Positions 17,395 to 25,428 of a DNA stretch of 64,000 bases are shown here, one piece after another. Where the stretch lies: contig NZ_SGIU01000002.1 in NCBI RefSeq assembly GCF_004296335.1, positions 199,882 to 263,881 of the forward strand, in the 5' to 3' direction. Source of the DNA: Flagellimonas allohymeniacidonis (GTDB lineage Bacteria; Bacteroidota; Bacteroidia; Flavobacteriales; Flavobacteriaceae). Position 1 is the stretch's first letter. The number at the start of each line of letters is the position of its first letter. The notes below the pieces were generated by a model. That model was given only the letters and a program-made list of their open reading frames with translations. It did no database searches and was not told the DNA's origin. A program made the translations under genes and the position numbers.

Positions 17395-18465
17395 TTAAAG
17401 GTCAAACCGAAGGCCTAGGGAGATATTGTTTTGTTCAATATCGGCGTCTTTGAATATGGGATTAAGGTCATATTTCAGGTATAACAATACCCCATCAAAC
17501 CCCATATAGGCACTTAATCCATAAATCAAATCGCTAGTATTGTAATCTCTCTTCAATTTATCCTTGACCCGTTCGCCGTCTTGATTATATTTCAGTTTCT
17601 GACGTGTACCCAAATTGAAACCACCATAGCCTCCAACAGCTATACGGAACTGGTTTTGAATGGAATACCGGATACTGTTTTCAGATTCGCGAAACCTTGA
17701 GGGCCCAAATTCAAAATGGACCGGAAAAACTAAATTATCCATTCTAAGTTTGGATTTGTCTAGTTCAAACTCGAACTCTTCCAAGGTAGTTTGATCCCCG
17801 TTCTGGACAAAAACTTGATTGTCATCTGGTTTCAATCCATTGAATTGAAAAGAAAAACCGTAGTGAAATCTCATGAAATTCGAATTTCGAAAGACCCGGG
17901 TGCGCCATTGCCAACCCATCTCAAAAAAACGGCTCCCTCCTATTTTATAGGGAGAGTTATCCAATGATTGCCCTTCGATAATGGCATTGTTCAACCCTAT
18001 GGCCAACACAAAATCAGAATAGGTTCGGCGATCATACTTGAGTTCCCTTTTCCAGCGCTTGTTCCGAAAGGAAAAAGCTGGTTTGCCATCAATATCCACT
18101 CCAAAACGTATTCTGTCCTCGCTTATGGTATCGGCTTCAATGGAAATCAAGGTCTTGCCCTCATTTCTTTCCAAAAGGGCAATTTGATTCTCCACTATGG
18201 CAATGCGATTCTCTATGTTCAATGCTCTTTTTTGAGCAGCTTTTTCTTTCAGAAGTTGAGCCTCTTCAGAAGTGATATCGCCATCCTGCAAGCGCCTATT
18301 GATGTCTCTTACTTCAAGTTTCAAGGCATCTTTTTCTTGTTGGGTAATCTTCTGTTTTTGAGCTTCCAAAACCTCAATCTTCTTTTCATACCTCCTTTGG
18401 GCTTGGAGGGTTTCACTAAGAAGAAATAAAATTAAAGAAGCCATAAAAAGTGCGATTGTTCTCAT
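17395..18465 (-). CDS. Exported coiled-coil outer membrane beta-barrel protein
   Basis: A signal peptide (about 1-22, ending LQAQRR) is followed by a heptad-rich coiled coil at about 23-105 (many E, K, Q). The C-terminal part, about 115-356, has alternating aromatic strands (FEMGWQWRTRVFRNSNFMRFHYGFS) and ends in LGLRFDL, a typical outer membrane barrel end. It is probably a surface or periplasm-spanning structural protein; no named family is recognised. It is the last gene of a unit headed by an ECF sigma factor. Confidence 0.75.
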   Translation of the reverse strand: MRTIALFMASLILFLLSETLQAQRRYEKKIEVLEAQKQKITQQEKDALKLEVRDINRRLQDGDITSEEAQLLKEKAAQKRALNIENRIAIVENQIALLERNEGKTLISIEADTISEDRIRFGVDIDGKPAFSFRNKRWKRELKYDRRTYSDFVLAIGLNNAIIEGQSLDNSPYKIGGSRFFEMGWQWRTRVFRNSNFMRFHYGFSFQFNGLKPDDNQVFVQNGDQTTLEEFEFELDKSKLRMDNLVFPVHFEFGPSRFRESENSIRYSIQNQFRIAVGGYGGFNLGTRQKLKYNQDGERVKDKLKRDYNTSDLIYGLSAYMGFDGVLLYLKYDLNPIFKDADIEQNNISLGLRFDL

Positions 18466-18557
18466 TTTTTTGATTGATTTACCCCTTCTGTTCCCACCCT
18501 CCCTGTTAAGTACGGGGAGGTATGGAAATCAAAAAGGTCTTTTGATTGATGATTTAC

Positions 18558-19286
18558 TTATTTATTTCGGTCGGCTACTGCAGTGCGAAGTTTTAGATAG
18601 CCCTCCTTAAGAGCATCAAAAATTTGATCTCGAAACGACCCGTCCAATTCGTCTTCCACCTCTGTCAACAGGACCATGGCATCAACTTTACCCTTTTTAT
18701 TGAAAAGATTGGTGGCCAAAAGTTCTTTTTGTGCGGTGCGAAGGAGCGAATCCACCTCAGCATCGGTGACCTCTATTGCTTTGGTTCGTTCCAAGAGTTC
18801 CACTTGCGCCAATACTTCTTCTGCCTTTAAGGAAATCACGTCTACTGGTGCCTCGACTACAGAATCCTTAAGGGGTTGCTTCACCATAGCATTAGGTTGG
18901 TCAACATTATCGGTCACTTCAACCAAGGGGTCTTGGTCAAAGACCCCTTCCAATTGACTTTTTGGCTGTTCTTCATGTGGCAGATTCGATATTTCCTCCT
19001 TTTCAAGGTCAGCAATGCTATTTTTTTCAGGTATAGTTTTCTTTTGTGGTTTTTCTTTGTTGACTACTTCGACGGGTATATCTACGCCTTGGTTTTCACG
19101 TGAAAGCCATACCGACAGGAACAGAACCCCAATAAAACTGGCTGCAATGGCCCAAATGTATTTTCTGCTTCGATTTGGACGATTGTGCACGGGAAGACTT
19201 CCTCCAATTTTATTCCATGCTTCTTCCGATGGATGAATCCTGCGCTCCTCTAATTTCTTCTTAATGTATTTATCCAGCTTTTCCAT
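18558..19286 (-). CDS. Single-pass membrane protein, putative anti-sigma factor
   Basis: A 242-residue protein with a cytoplasmic N-terminus of about 43 residues (LDKYIKKKLEERRIHPSEEAW), one membrane helix at about 44-62 (YIWAIAASFIGVLFLSVWL) and an acidic periplasmic tail. The N-terminal HPSEEAWNKI motif is common in Bacteroidota proteins next to ECF sigma factors. It starts 9 bases after the sigma gene, so an anti-sigma role is likely but inferred from position. The 92-base gap before the next gene has two copies of TTTTGATTGAT and no clear signal. Confidence 0.65.
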   Translation of the reverse strand: MEKLDKYIKKKLEERRIHPSEEAWNKIGGSLPVHNRPNRSRKYIWAIAASFIGVLFLSVWLSRENQGVDIPVEVVNKEKPQKKTIPEKNSIADLEKEEISNLPHEEQPKSQLEGVFDQDPLVEVTDNVDQPNAMVKQPLKDSVVEAPVDVISLKAEEVLAQVELLERTKAIEVTDAEVDSLLRTAQKELLATNLFNKKGKVDAMVLLTEVEDELDGSFRDQIFDALKEGYLKLRTAVADRNK

Positions 19287-19295
19287 ATCCCTTTT

Positions 19296-19865
19296 CTAAC
19301 TTCCTCCAAATTTCGAAGAGGAAGAAATTCCTTTTAATTTTAATCCTTCTTGAAGCATTTTCCGTGCTTTGAACAACTGCGACTTGGAAGTGCCCTCAGA
19401 AATCTTCAGCATGTCCGCAATTTCATGATGCTTGTACCCTTCCACCGCATAGAGCAAAAAAACCATCTTGTATCCCTGCGGCAAGGCATCAATTTGTTGT
19501 TGTATATCATCTTCCCATATTCCGGAACTTGTTTTCGCTTCCGCATATTGGGCCTCATAGACTTCATCATCAAAGACCACAAATTGTCTTTTGCGCAAGA
19601 ACGAAATACATTCTCGAACCATGATGCGTCTGACCCATCCTTCAAAACTTCCACGATGTTCAAACGAGCCCAAGTTTTGAAATACCTTAGTAAAACCACT
19701 GACCATGGCATCCTCTGCAAACTGCAAATCCCGAATATATTGTCGGCATACACTCAGCATTTTAGAGGCATAGTTCTCGTAAATTGTCCTACAAGCCCTT
19801 GGATCGCCTGCCACGGCCTTTTTTATCCAGCTTTTTTCGTTTTTATGTAATGTGATAATTTTCAA
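19296..19865 (-). CDS. ECF-type RNA polymerase sigma factor
   Basis: Sigma-70 family, region 2 at about 15-85 (YENYASKMLSVCRQYIRDLQFAEDAMVSGFTKVF) and region 4 at about 115-170 (IDALPQGYKMVFLLYAVEGYKHHEIADML). The start is uncertain: TTG at 19865 gives LKIITLHKNEK, matching relatives I recall; the longer frame opens with TTG at 19916. A near-consensus -7 element, TATCTTTA (19891-19898), lies between them and favours the shorter protein. It is followed at once by the putative anti-sigma gene. Confidence 0.9.
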   Translation of the reverse strand: MKIITLHKNEKSWIKKAVAGDPRACRTIYENYASKMLSVCRQYIRDLQFAEDAMVSGFTKVFQNLGSFEHRGSFEGWVRRIMVRECISFLRKRQFVVFDDEVYEAQYAEAKTSSGIWEDDIQQQIDALPQGYKMVFLLYAVEGYKHHEIADMLKISEGTSKSQLFKARKMLQEGLKLKGISSSSKFGGS

Positions 19866-19974
19866 AAAAGGGTTCCCGGTTAATTCTCTATAAAGATAGA
19901 CGAGCACATTATCCAAATGGTTGTCCAGATGGGGAAAGTTTTATCCAATCCACTGATATAGAATAAAATAGATT

Positions 19975-20952
19975 TTATTTTTTTCGGTCTACCACATAGT
20001 TGACCATCAAGGTAAGGGCAGTTTTGTAATCTGAATCAGGGTAATTTTGCAATAAGGACAAAGCATCATCCTTAAAAGCCAGCATTTTGGTTACTGCATA
20101 ATCCAGCCCTCCTTTTTGCTTAACATAGGCGATGACTTCCTTAACCCTCTTTTTGTCCTTGTTATGGTTTTTGATGGAATTGATCAACCAACGTCTTTGC
20201 TGTTTATCACTTTGATTCAGTGCATAAATCAAAGGCAAGGTCATTTTTTGTTCCTTGATATCAATTCCTGTAGGTTTTCCAATTTTTTCAGCTCCATAGT
20301 CGAATAGGTCGTCCTTAATCTGAAAGGCCATTCCGCAAAGTTCCCCAAACTTCCTAAAGGTTTCCACATGCTCGGTATCTGGCTTTACCGAACAGGCTCC
20401 CATGCTACAGCATGCGGCAATTAGGGTAGCTGTCTTTTGGCGTATGATATCGTAATAGACCTCTTCGGTAATATCGAGTAATCGTGCTTTTTCAATCTGC
20501 AGAAGTTCTCCCTCACTCATGTCCCTCACAGCATTTGAAATGATATGGAGCAGATCATAATTTTTATGCTCCAGGGCCACCAAAACACCCCGGGAAAATA
20601 AAAAGTCCCCAACTAAAACGGCGATTTTATTTTTCCACAGTGCGTTGATGGAGAAAAATCCTCGACGCTTATGGCTATCGTCGACCACATCATCATGTAC
20701 AAGACTTGCCGTATGTATCAACTCGATTATAGAAGCACCAGAGTAAGTTCGTTCATCCACCACACCATCATTCAGCAATTTGGCGGTTAAAAAAACGAAC
20801 ATAGGGCGCATTTGCTTGCCCTTTCGGTTTATAATGTAATAGGTGATTCTATTGAACAATGCCACTTTGGAGGACATGGATTGGAGGAACTTTTCTTCAA
20901 AAAGTTCCATTTCATGTTCAATGGGTTCCCTAATTTGCGAGACAATCTTCAT
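19975..20952 (-). CDS. Long-chain polyprenyl diphosphate synthase
   Basis: Trans-prenyltransferase of 325 residues that elongates farnesyl or geranylgeranyl diphosphate, probably for the menaquinone side chain. Both aspartate-rich motifs are present: first LVHDDVVDDS near 85 and second IKDDLFDYGA near 213, plus GKQMRP near 46. Chain length cannot be read with confidence. It is monocistronic, with a promoter very close to its start. Confidence 0.93.
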   Translation of the reverse strand: MKIVSQIREPIEHEMELFEEKFLQSMSSKVALFNRITYYIINRKGKQMRPMFVFLTAKLLNDGVVDERTYSGASIIELIHTASLVHDDVVDDSHKRRGFFSINALWKNKIAVLVGDFLFSRGVLVALEHKNYDLLHIISNAVRDMSEGELLQIEKARLLDITEEVYYDIIRQKTATLIAACCSMGACSVKPDTEHVETFRKFGELCGMAFQIKDDLFDYGAEKIGKPTGIDIKEQKMTLPLIYALNQSDKQQRRWLINSIKNHNKDKKRVKEVIAYVKQKGGLDYAVTKMLAFKDDALSLLQNYPDSDYKTALTLMVNYVVDRKK

Positions 20953-20960
20953 CGTGTTTT

Positions 20961-20968
20961 CAAAGATA
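20961..20968 (-). promoter_or_regulatory. Promoter -7 element of the polyprenyl synthase gene
   Basis: Minus strand reads TATCTTTG, a full consensus match only 8 bases before the ATG at 20952. Transcription would start within a few bases of the ATG, so the mRNA may be nearly leaderless. Confidence 0.55.
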
Positions 20969-21055
20969 CTTATCCGAACGTTTTTAACGGCTCGTTATGA
21001 ACAAAATAATGGATTAAGCCTTAGTTTGGAGTACTGAAATCAAAAAACGAAATCC

Positions 21056-21550
21056 ATGAGAAAAATCTTCACCCTTGTTTTATTCCTTGGCCCTCTATTC
21101 ACACTCTCTTGTTTTTCTCAAGAAATTCAGGTTGAGCGCATGAGAATTTCTTGGGAATATCAAAATGACCGGGTTAGGTTCACAGCCTCTGCCCCCGATG
21201 ATGGGTGGGTGGCTTTGGGGTTTAATGGCAAAAACAACATCGTGGGAAGTAATCTAATTATGGTGGGAGTTCAAGGCTCAAAGACCACTGCAGAGGATTT
21301 TTATGTGGTTAGTGCCGGCAATCCCAAACCCGTGGCGACCTTAGGATCAAAATCACAAATAGAGGACATTACAGGAGAGGATAAGAACGGAATTACCACC
21401 ATATCTTTTACCCTCCCAATTAAGGCCATTGACGAATACCACAAAGATTTGAGCGCGGGAAAAAAGCTATGGCTTATTTGTGCCTATAGCATGGAGGATG
21501 ACTTTGACCATCACTCTAGGATGCGAAGACATGTACAGATAACCTTATAG
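21056..21550 (+). CDS. Exported DOMON-domain protein
   Basis: A signal peptide (about 1-22, ending CFSQ) is followed by a beta-rich domain of about 140 residues with DDGWVALGFNG and a late DHHSRMRRHVQI segment. This is the DOMON pattern, a sandwich that binds haem or sugar in secreted redox proteins. The Met and His residues could supply haem ligands, but this is inference. It stands alone, without a fused cytochrome or reductase domain. Confidence 0.75.
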   Translation: MRKIFTLVLFLGPLFTLSCFSQEIQVERMRISWEYQNDRVRFTASAPDDGWVALGFNGKNNIVGSNLIMVGVQGSKTTAEDFYVVSAGNPKPVATLGSKSQIEDITGEDKNGITTISFTLPIKAIDEYHKDLSAGKKLWLICAYSMEDDFDHHSRMRRHVQITL

Positions 21551-21560
21551 CAGCAAAACA

Positions 21561-22601
21561 TTATGCTTTGTTGGCCAGTTGGCCACAAGCGGCATCAATG
21601 TCCTTACCTCTAGATCTTCTAACGGTAACGGTAATACCATTGGACTGCAATGTTTTTTGATACATTTCCAAGGCATCATCCCCAGCTTGCTGGAATTCAC
21701 CTTCATCAATAGGGTTATATTCAATAAGGTTGACCTTAGAGGGAGCAAACCTGCAGAACTTGACCAAGGCATCCACCGCTTCTTGGGTGTCATTGATTCC
21801 TTTCCAAACTACGTATTCATACGTAATTCGGTTTTTGGTCTTCGCATACCAATATTGCAGGGCTTCTCTTAAATCGGAGAGCGGAAAAGTAGCGTTGAAT
21901 GGCATAATGGAGGTACGAACATCATCAATTGCAGAATGCAGCGATACCGCGAGTTTGAACTTCACCTGTTCATCTGCCATCTTCTTTATCATTTTTGGCA
22001 CTCCCGAAGTGGACACCGTAATTCGCTTTGCCGACATGCCCAGACCTTCCGGAGACGTAATTTTATCAATAGCCTTTAAAACATTGTTATAGTTCATAAG
22101 GGGTTCGCCCATACCCATAAAAACAATGTTACTTAATGGTCTATCTAAGTATAGTCTGCTTTGGTTGTCAATTGTAACCACCTGATCATAAATTTCATCA
22201 GGGTTCAGGTTTCGCATTCTTTTTAATCGCGCTGTGGCGCAAAATTTGCAATCAAGACTACATCCAACTTGGCTTGAAACACAGGCAGTAGTTCGGGTAT
22301 CGGTTGGAATCAACACAGATTCCACTATCAAATCGTCATGAAGCTTAACGGCATTTTTGATGGTACCGTCAGAACTACGTTGCATTTGGTCCACCTTGAT
22401 ATGGTTGATAACAAAGTTATCATCCAACATATTTCGGGTTTCCTTGGAAATGTTAGTCATATCTTCAAAAGAATGTGCCGACTTCTGCCATAACCATTCG
22501 TAGACCTGGTTACCCCTAAAGGCCTTGTCTCCTTTTCCCTCAAAAAAACTTCTCAGTTGATCTTTGGTAAGCGCCCGTATGTCTTTCTTTCTTACATTCA
22601 T
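21561..22601 (-). CDS. rlmN: Dual-specificity 23S rRNA/tRNA (adenine-C2)-methyltransferase
   Basis: Radical-SAM enzyme that methylates A2503 in 23S rRNA and A37 in some tRNAs. The cluster motif CSLDCKFC (CxxxCxxC) and the later methyl-accepting Cys in DAACGQLA are present. The start is ATG at 22601 (MNVRKKDIRALTKDQL), as in relatives; a longer frame from 22670 would include the queA terminator and this gene's promoter. The resulting 346 residues are the normal length. Confidence 0.95.
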   Translation of the reverse strand: MNVRKKDIRALTKDQLRSFFEGKGDKAFRGNQVYEWLWQKSAHSFEDMTNISKETRNMLDDNFVINHIKVDQMQRSSDGTIKNAVKLHDDLIVESVLIPTDTRTTACVSSQVGCSLDCKFCATARLKRMRNLNPDEIYDQVVTIDNQSRLYLDRPLSNIVFMGMGEPLMNYNNVLKAIDKITSPEGLGMSAKRITVSTSGVPKMIKKMADEQVKFKLAVSLHSAIDDVRTSIMPFNATFPLSDLREALQYWYAKTKNRITYEYVVWKGINDTQEAVDALVKFCRFAPSKVNLIEYNPIDEGEFQQAGDDALEMYQKTLQSNGITVTVRRSRGKDIDAACGQLANKA

Positions 22602-22606
22602 TTTTG

Positions 22607-22614
22607 CAAAGATA
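22607..22614 (-). promoter_or_regulatory. rlmN promoter, -7 element, possibly leaderless
   Basis: TATCTTTG on the minus strand, 5 bases upstream of the rlmN ATG. With usual spacing the transcript would begin at or next to the ATG. Confidence 0.5.
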
Positions 22615-22619
22615 GCCAC

Positions 22620-22655
22620 AAAAAAAACCGCTGAATCCAATTTGGTAAACAGCGG
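22620..22655 (-). terminator. queA intrinsic terminator
   Basis: On the minus strand a CCGCTG / CAGCGG stem (22650-22655 with 22628-22633) encloses an inner CCAA / TTGG pair and is followed by eight T residues. It separates queA from rlmN, whose promoter begins 6 bases further on. Confidence 0.85.
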
Positions 22656-22682
22656 GATACTATAAAACATATTTGTTGGTTT

Positions 22683-23732
22683 CTACAGAATCAACATGGC
22701 GTCCCCGTAGGAATAGAATCGGTATTGCTCAAGAATCGCCTGTTTATATGCCTTTTTCATCAAATCGTGCCCGATGAAAGCCGAAACCATCATCAAAAGC
22801 GTCGATTTTGGAAGGTGAAAATTGGTAATCATACAATTCGCAATGCTGAAGTCGTACGGAGGGAAAATGAACTTATTCGTCCACCCCTCAAAAGTATTCA
22901 AAGTGTGCTCGGAAGACACAGCACTTTCCAAACCACGCATCACTGTGGTCCCAACTGCACAGACTTTCTTTTTATTGCTCTTCGCCCGATTGACAATATC
23001 GGTCGCCTTTTCATCAATCACCAGCTCTTCGCTATCCATTTTGTGCTTAGACAAGTCTTCCACCTCAACCGGATTAAAAGTTCCCAACCCAACATGAAGT
23101 GTTACCTCAGCAAAATCTATTCCTTTGATTTCCAATCGTTTTAACAAGTGCTTGGAAAAGTGCAATCCAGCAGTTGGGGCTGCTACTGCGCCTTCATATT
23201 TGGCGTAGATGGTCTGATATCTTTCCTCATCCTCTGGCTCTACATCCCTTTTAATATACTTTGGGAGGGGAGTTTCACCTAGCTCACGGAGTTTTCTTCT
23301 AAAATCGGTATACGATCCATCATATAGGAAACGTAGGGTACGTCCTCTAGAGGTGGTATTGTCAATTACTTCGGCTACAAGGTTTTCATCCTCACCGAAG
23401 TACAATTTGTTTCCAATTCTGATTTTACGGGCCGGATCTACCAAAACATCCCACAGACGTTGCTCTTGATTGAGCTCACGAAGTAAAAATACCTCAATAC
23501 GCGCCCCGGTCTTTTCCTTGTTACCATAAAGCCTTGCTGGGAAAACCTTTGTATTGTTGAGCACCATTACGTCTCCCTCATCAAAATAATCGATAAGATC
23601 TTTGAACATTTTATGCTCAATTTTACCTGTTTCCCGGTGAATAACCATTAGTTTGGACTCATCCCTGTTTTCGGCAGGATATTCGGCCAATAAATCCTTG
23701 GGCAACTCAAAGTTGAAGTTTGATAATTTCAT
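22683..23732 (-). CDS. queA: S-adenosylmethionine:tRNA ribosyltransferase-isomerase
   Basis: Forms epoxyqueuosine in tRNA by transferring the ribose of SAM to preQ1 at position 34. The 349 residues begin [11 protein letters not shown] and include [19 protein letters not shown], the APTAGLHF motif near 187 and a C-terminal [16 protein letters not shown]. All are diagnostic of QueA. It is a single-gene unit with its own promoter and terminator. Confidence 0.97.
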   Translation of the reverse strand: MKLSNFNFELPKDLLAEYPAENRDESKLMVIHRETGKIEHKMFKDLIDYFDEGDVMVLNNTKVFPARLYGNKEKTGARIEVFLLRELNQEQRLWDVLVDPARKIRIGNKLYFGEDENLVAEVIDNTTSRGRTLRFLYDGSYTDFRRKLRELGETPLPKYIKRDVEPEDEERYQTIYAKYEGAVAAPTAGLHFSKHLLKRLEIKGIDFAEVTLHVGLGTFNPVEVEDLSKHKMDSEELVIDEKATDIVNRAKSNKKKVCAVGTTVMRGLESAVSSEHTLNTFEGWTNKFIFPPYDFSIANCMITNFHLPKSTLLMMVSAFIGHDLMKKAYKQAILEQYRFYSYGDAMLIL

Positions 23733-23764
23733 CTAGGCTTTTTTTGGTTTTTATTGAAAGATGG

Positions 23765-23796
23765 CAAATATACAATCCCGAAATAGGGGATGTCAA
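23765..23796 (-). promoter_or_regulatory. queA promoter
   Basis: Minus strand has TTG at 23794-23796 and TATATTTG at 23765-23772, separated by 21 bases. Both elements match the Bacteroidota -33/-7 pattern, about 33 bases before the ATG. Confidence 0.65.
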
Positions 23797-23818
23797 GTAA
23801 TTGGGCGATTAAATTCGG

Positions 23819-25048
23819 TTATACTTCTTTAATGTTTATTCCCAAGGTTTTTAGGTCATTCCAGAAATCGGGATAGGACTTTGAAACCACCTCGGCATCG
23901 TTGATGAACAATGAGGTTCTTAGAGCCAAAGGAGCGAAGGCCATGGCCATTCTGTGGTCATTATATGTGTCAATCGCAACATTCTCCACAATCCCATTTG
24001 AGGGACGTAAGGTGAGACTGTTTTCATCCGTATCAACCTCGGCACCAAGCTTGGTCAACTCCACCCTTAAGGCGTCAAGTCGGTCTGTTTCTTTTATGGG
24101 AAGCGTATGGAGGCCTGTAAGGTGGCATCCAAGGCCCATTCCAAAACAGGTTACGGCAATGGTTTGTGCCGTATCCGGGGCATTGGATAAATCGTATTCG
24201 ATGTATGCGGAAGCTGTTTCCTTGGTTTTCGTAAGGGTGATTTGGTTCTCCGAAAAGGTGGTCTCCACCCCGAAGTCCTCGTACAACTTTGATAGCACAC
24301 TATCACCTTGAAGTGAGCTTGCTTTATACGACCCTAACTTTATCTGGGAGCCTACGTCACTCAAGGCAGCAATACTATAAAAATAGCTCGCCGAACTCCA
24401 GTCAGATTCCACTACCATCAAGGTGTCGCCGACCCTTTCTTTAGGTTCCACCTTAATGGTATTTCCTTCAAAAGAGGTGGTCGCCCCTATACTTTCCAAA
24501 AGTGATAAGGTCATTTTAATATAGGGTACCGAAGTGATTTTACCAACGAGAAGAAGTTCCAATCCATATTTCAGACTTGGCGCAATCAAAAGAAGGGCCG
24601 AAATGTATTGGCTACTGATATTGGCCGGAAGGCTTACTTTGTAGCCTTTTAGTTTCTTACCTGAAATTCTTAATGGAGGATAGCCTTCGTTGTTTTCATA
24701 GACAATATCTGCTCCTAAGTCCCGCAGGGCCTCCACCAATACCTTGATGGGCCGTTCCTTCATTCGGGTGGAACCAGTGAGTACCACGTTCTTTCCTTCC
24801 TGTGAGGCAAAATAAGCTGTTAAAAAGCGCATGGCAGTACCAGCATGGTGAATATCAACCATACCCGAATTCTTACTCAGCCCGAGCTGCATCACAGAAC
24901 CATCATCGGAATTGGACAAATTTTCAATTTGAATGTTTGGAAATAGTGCTTGTAACAACAAAAGGCGATTGGTCTCGCTTTTGGAGCCGGTTATTTGTAT
25001 CTCTTGATTGATATGTTTTTCCTGAAGTAGGGAAAGGTTAAGATTCAA
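23819..25048 (-). CDS. aroA: 3-phosphoshikimate 1-carboxyvinyltransferase (EPSP synthase)
   Basis: Sixth step of the shikimate pathway, joining PEP and shikimate-3-phosphate. The 409 residues contain GSKSETNRLLLLQ near 22, HHAGTAMRFLTAYF near 67, GSTRMKERPI near 92 and DTYNDHRMAMAFA near 365, all EPSP synthase motifs. The start is TTG at 25048, as no ATG is in frame nearby. It feeds the Phe/Tyr operon at 32-36 kb but is not linked to it. The following MazG-like gene lies upstream by 49 bases. Confidence 0.96.
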   Translation of the reverse strand: MNLNLSLLQEKHINQEIQITGSKSETNRLLLLQALFPNIQIENLSNSDDGSVMQLGLSKNSGMVDIHHAGTAMRFLTAYFASQEGKNVVLTGSTRMKERPIKVLVEALRDLGADIVYENNEGYPPLRISGKKLKGYKVSLPANISSQYISALLLIAPSLKYGLELLLVGKITSVPYIKMTLSLLESIGATTSFEGNTIKVEPKERVGDTLMVVESDWSSASYFYSIAALSDVGSQIKLGSYKASSLQGDSVLSKLYEDFGVETTFSENQITLTKTKETASAYIEYDLSNAPDTAQTIAVTCFGMGLGCHLTGLHTLPIKETDRLDALRVELTKLGAEVDTDENSLTLRPSNGIVENVAIDTYNDHRMAMAFAPLALRTSLFINDAEVVSKSYPDFWNDLKTLGINIKEV

Positions 25049-25097
25049 AAGTGCGTAGCTTACGGATTAATCCAAAAATTAAAAGCCCAAATATAAA

Positions 25098-25424
25098 TTA
25101 TTTGAGCTTTTTATTGTTTTGATGCCGGTCGTGATCCCGTTTTGTTTTTAAATCCAGCTTCTTGTCAAAGGCCTGTTGCAAATCAATTCCCGTTTGATTC
25201 GCCAAACAGAGCACTACAAAGAGTACATCGGCCAATTCTTCTCCCAAATCTTTGGCTTTATCGGAATCTTTTTCGCTTTGTTCACCATAACGGCGTGCTA
25301 TGATGCGCGCTACCTCACCAACCTCCTCGGTCAATTGGGCCATATTGGTAAGTTCGTTAAAGTAGCGCACTCCATGATTTTGAATCCATTCATCTACAGC
25401 CTTCTGCGCATTCTTGATGTCCAT
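25098..25424 (-). CDS. MazG-like nucleotide pyrophosphohydrolase
   Basis: Small all-alpha NTP pyrophosphatase, 108 residues. The metal-binding pattern is visible: EEVGEVARII near 31-40 (ExxE) and GEELADVLFVVLCLANQ near 62-78 (ExxxD). Such proteins clean noncanonical nucleotides. It sits 4 bases downstream of a DUF3857 gene and may share its transcript. Confidence 0.88.
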   Translation of the reverse strand: MDIKNAQKAVDEWIQNHGVRYFNELTNMAQLTEEVGEVARIIARRYGEQSEKDSDKAKDLGEELADVLFVVLCLANQTGIDLQQAFDKKLDLKTKRDHDRHQNNKKLK

Positions 25425-25428
25425 TGTC

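Noticed and set aside
18466..18557. Two TTTTGATTGAT copies and a CCTCCC/GGGAGG hairpin as a mobile or regulatory element
   Set aside because: Short, AT-rich, no T-run, no match to other gaps; compatible with chance.
22602..22670. Longer N-terminus for RlmN
   Set aside because: It spans the queA terminator and the rlmN promoter; family members begin at the MNVRKKDIR start.
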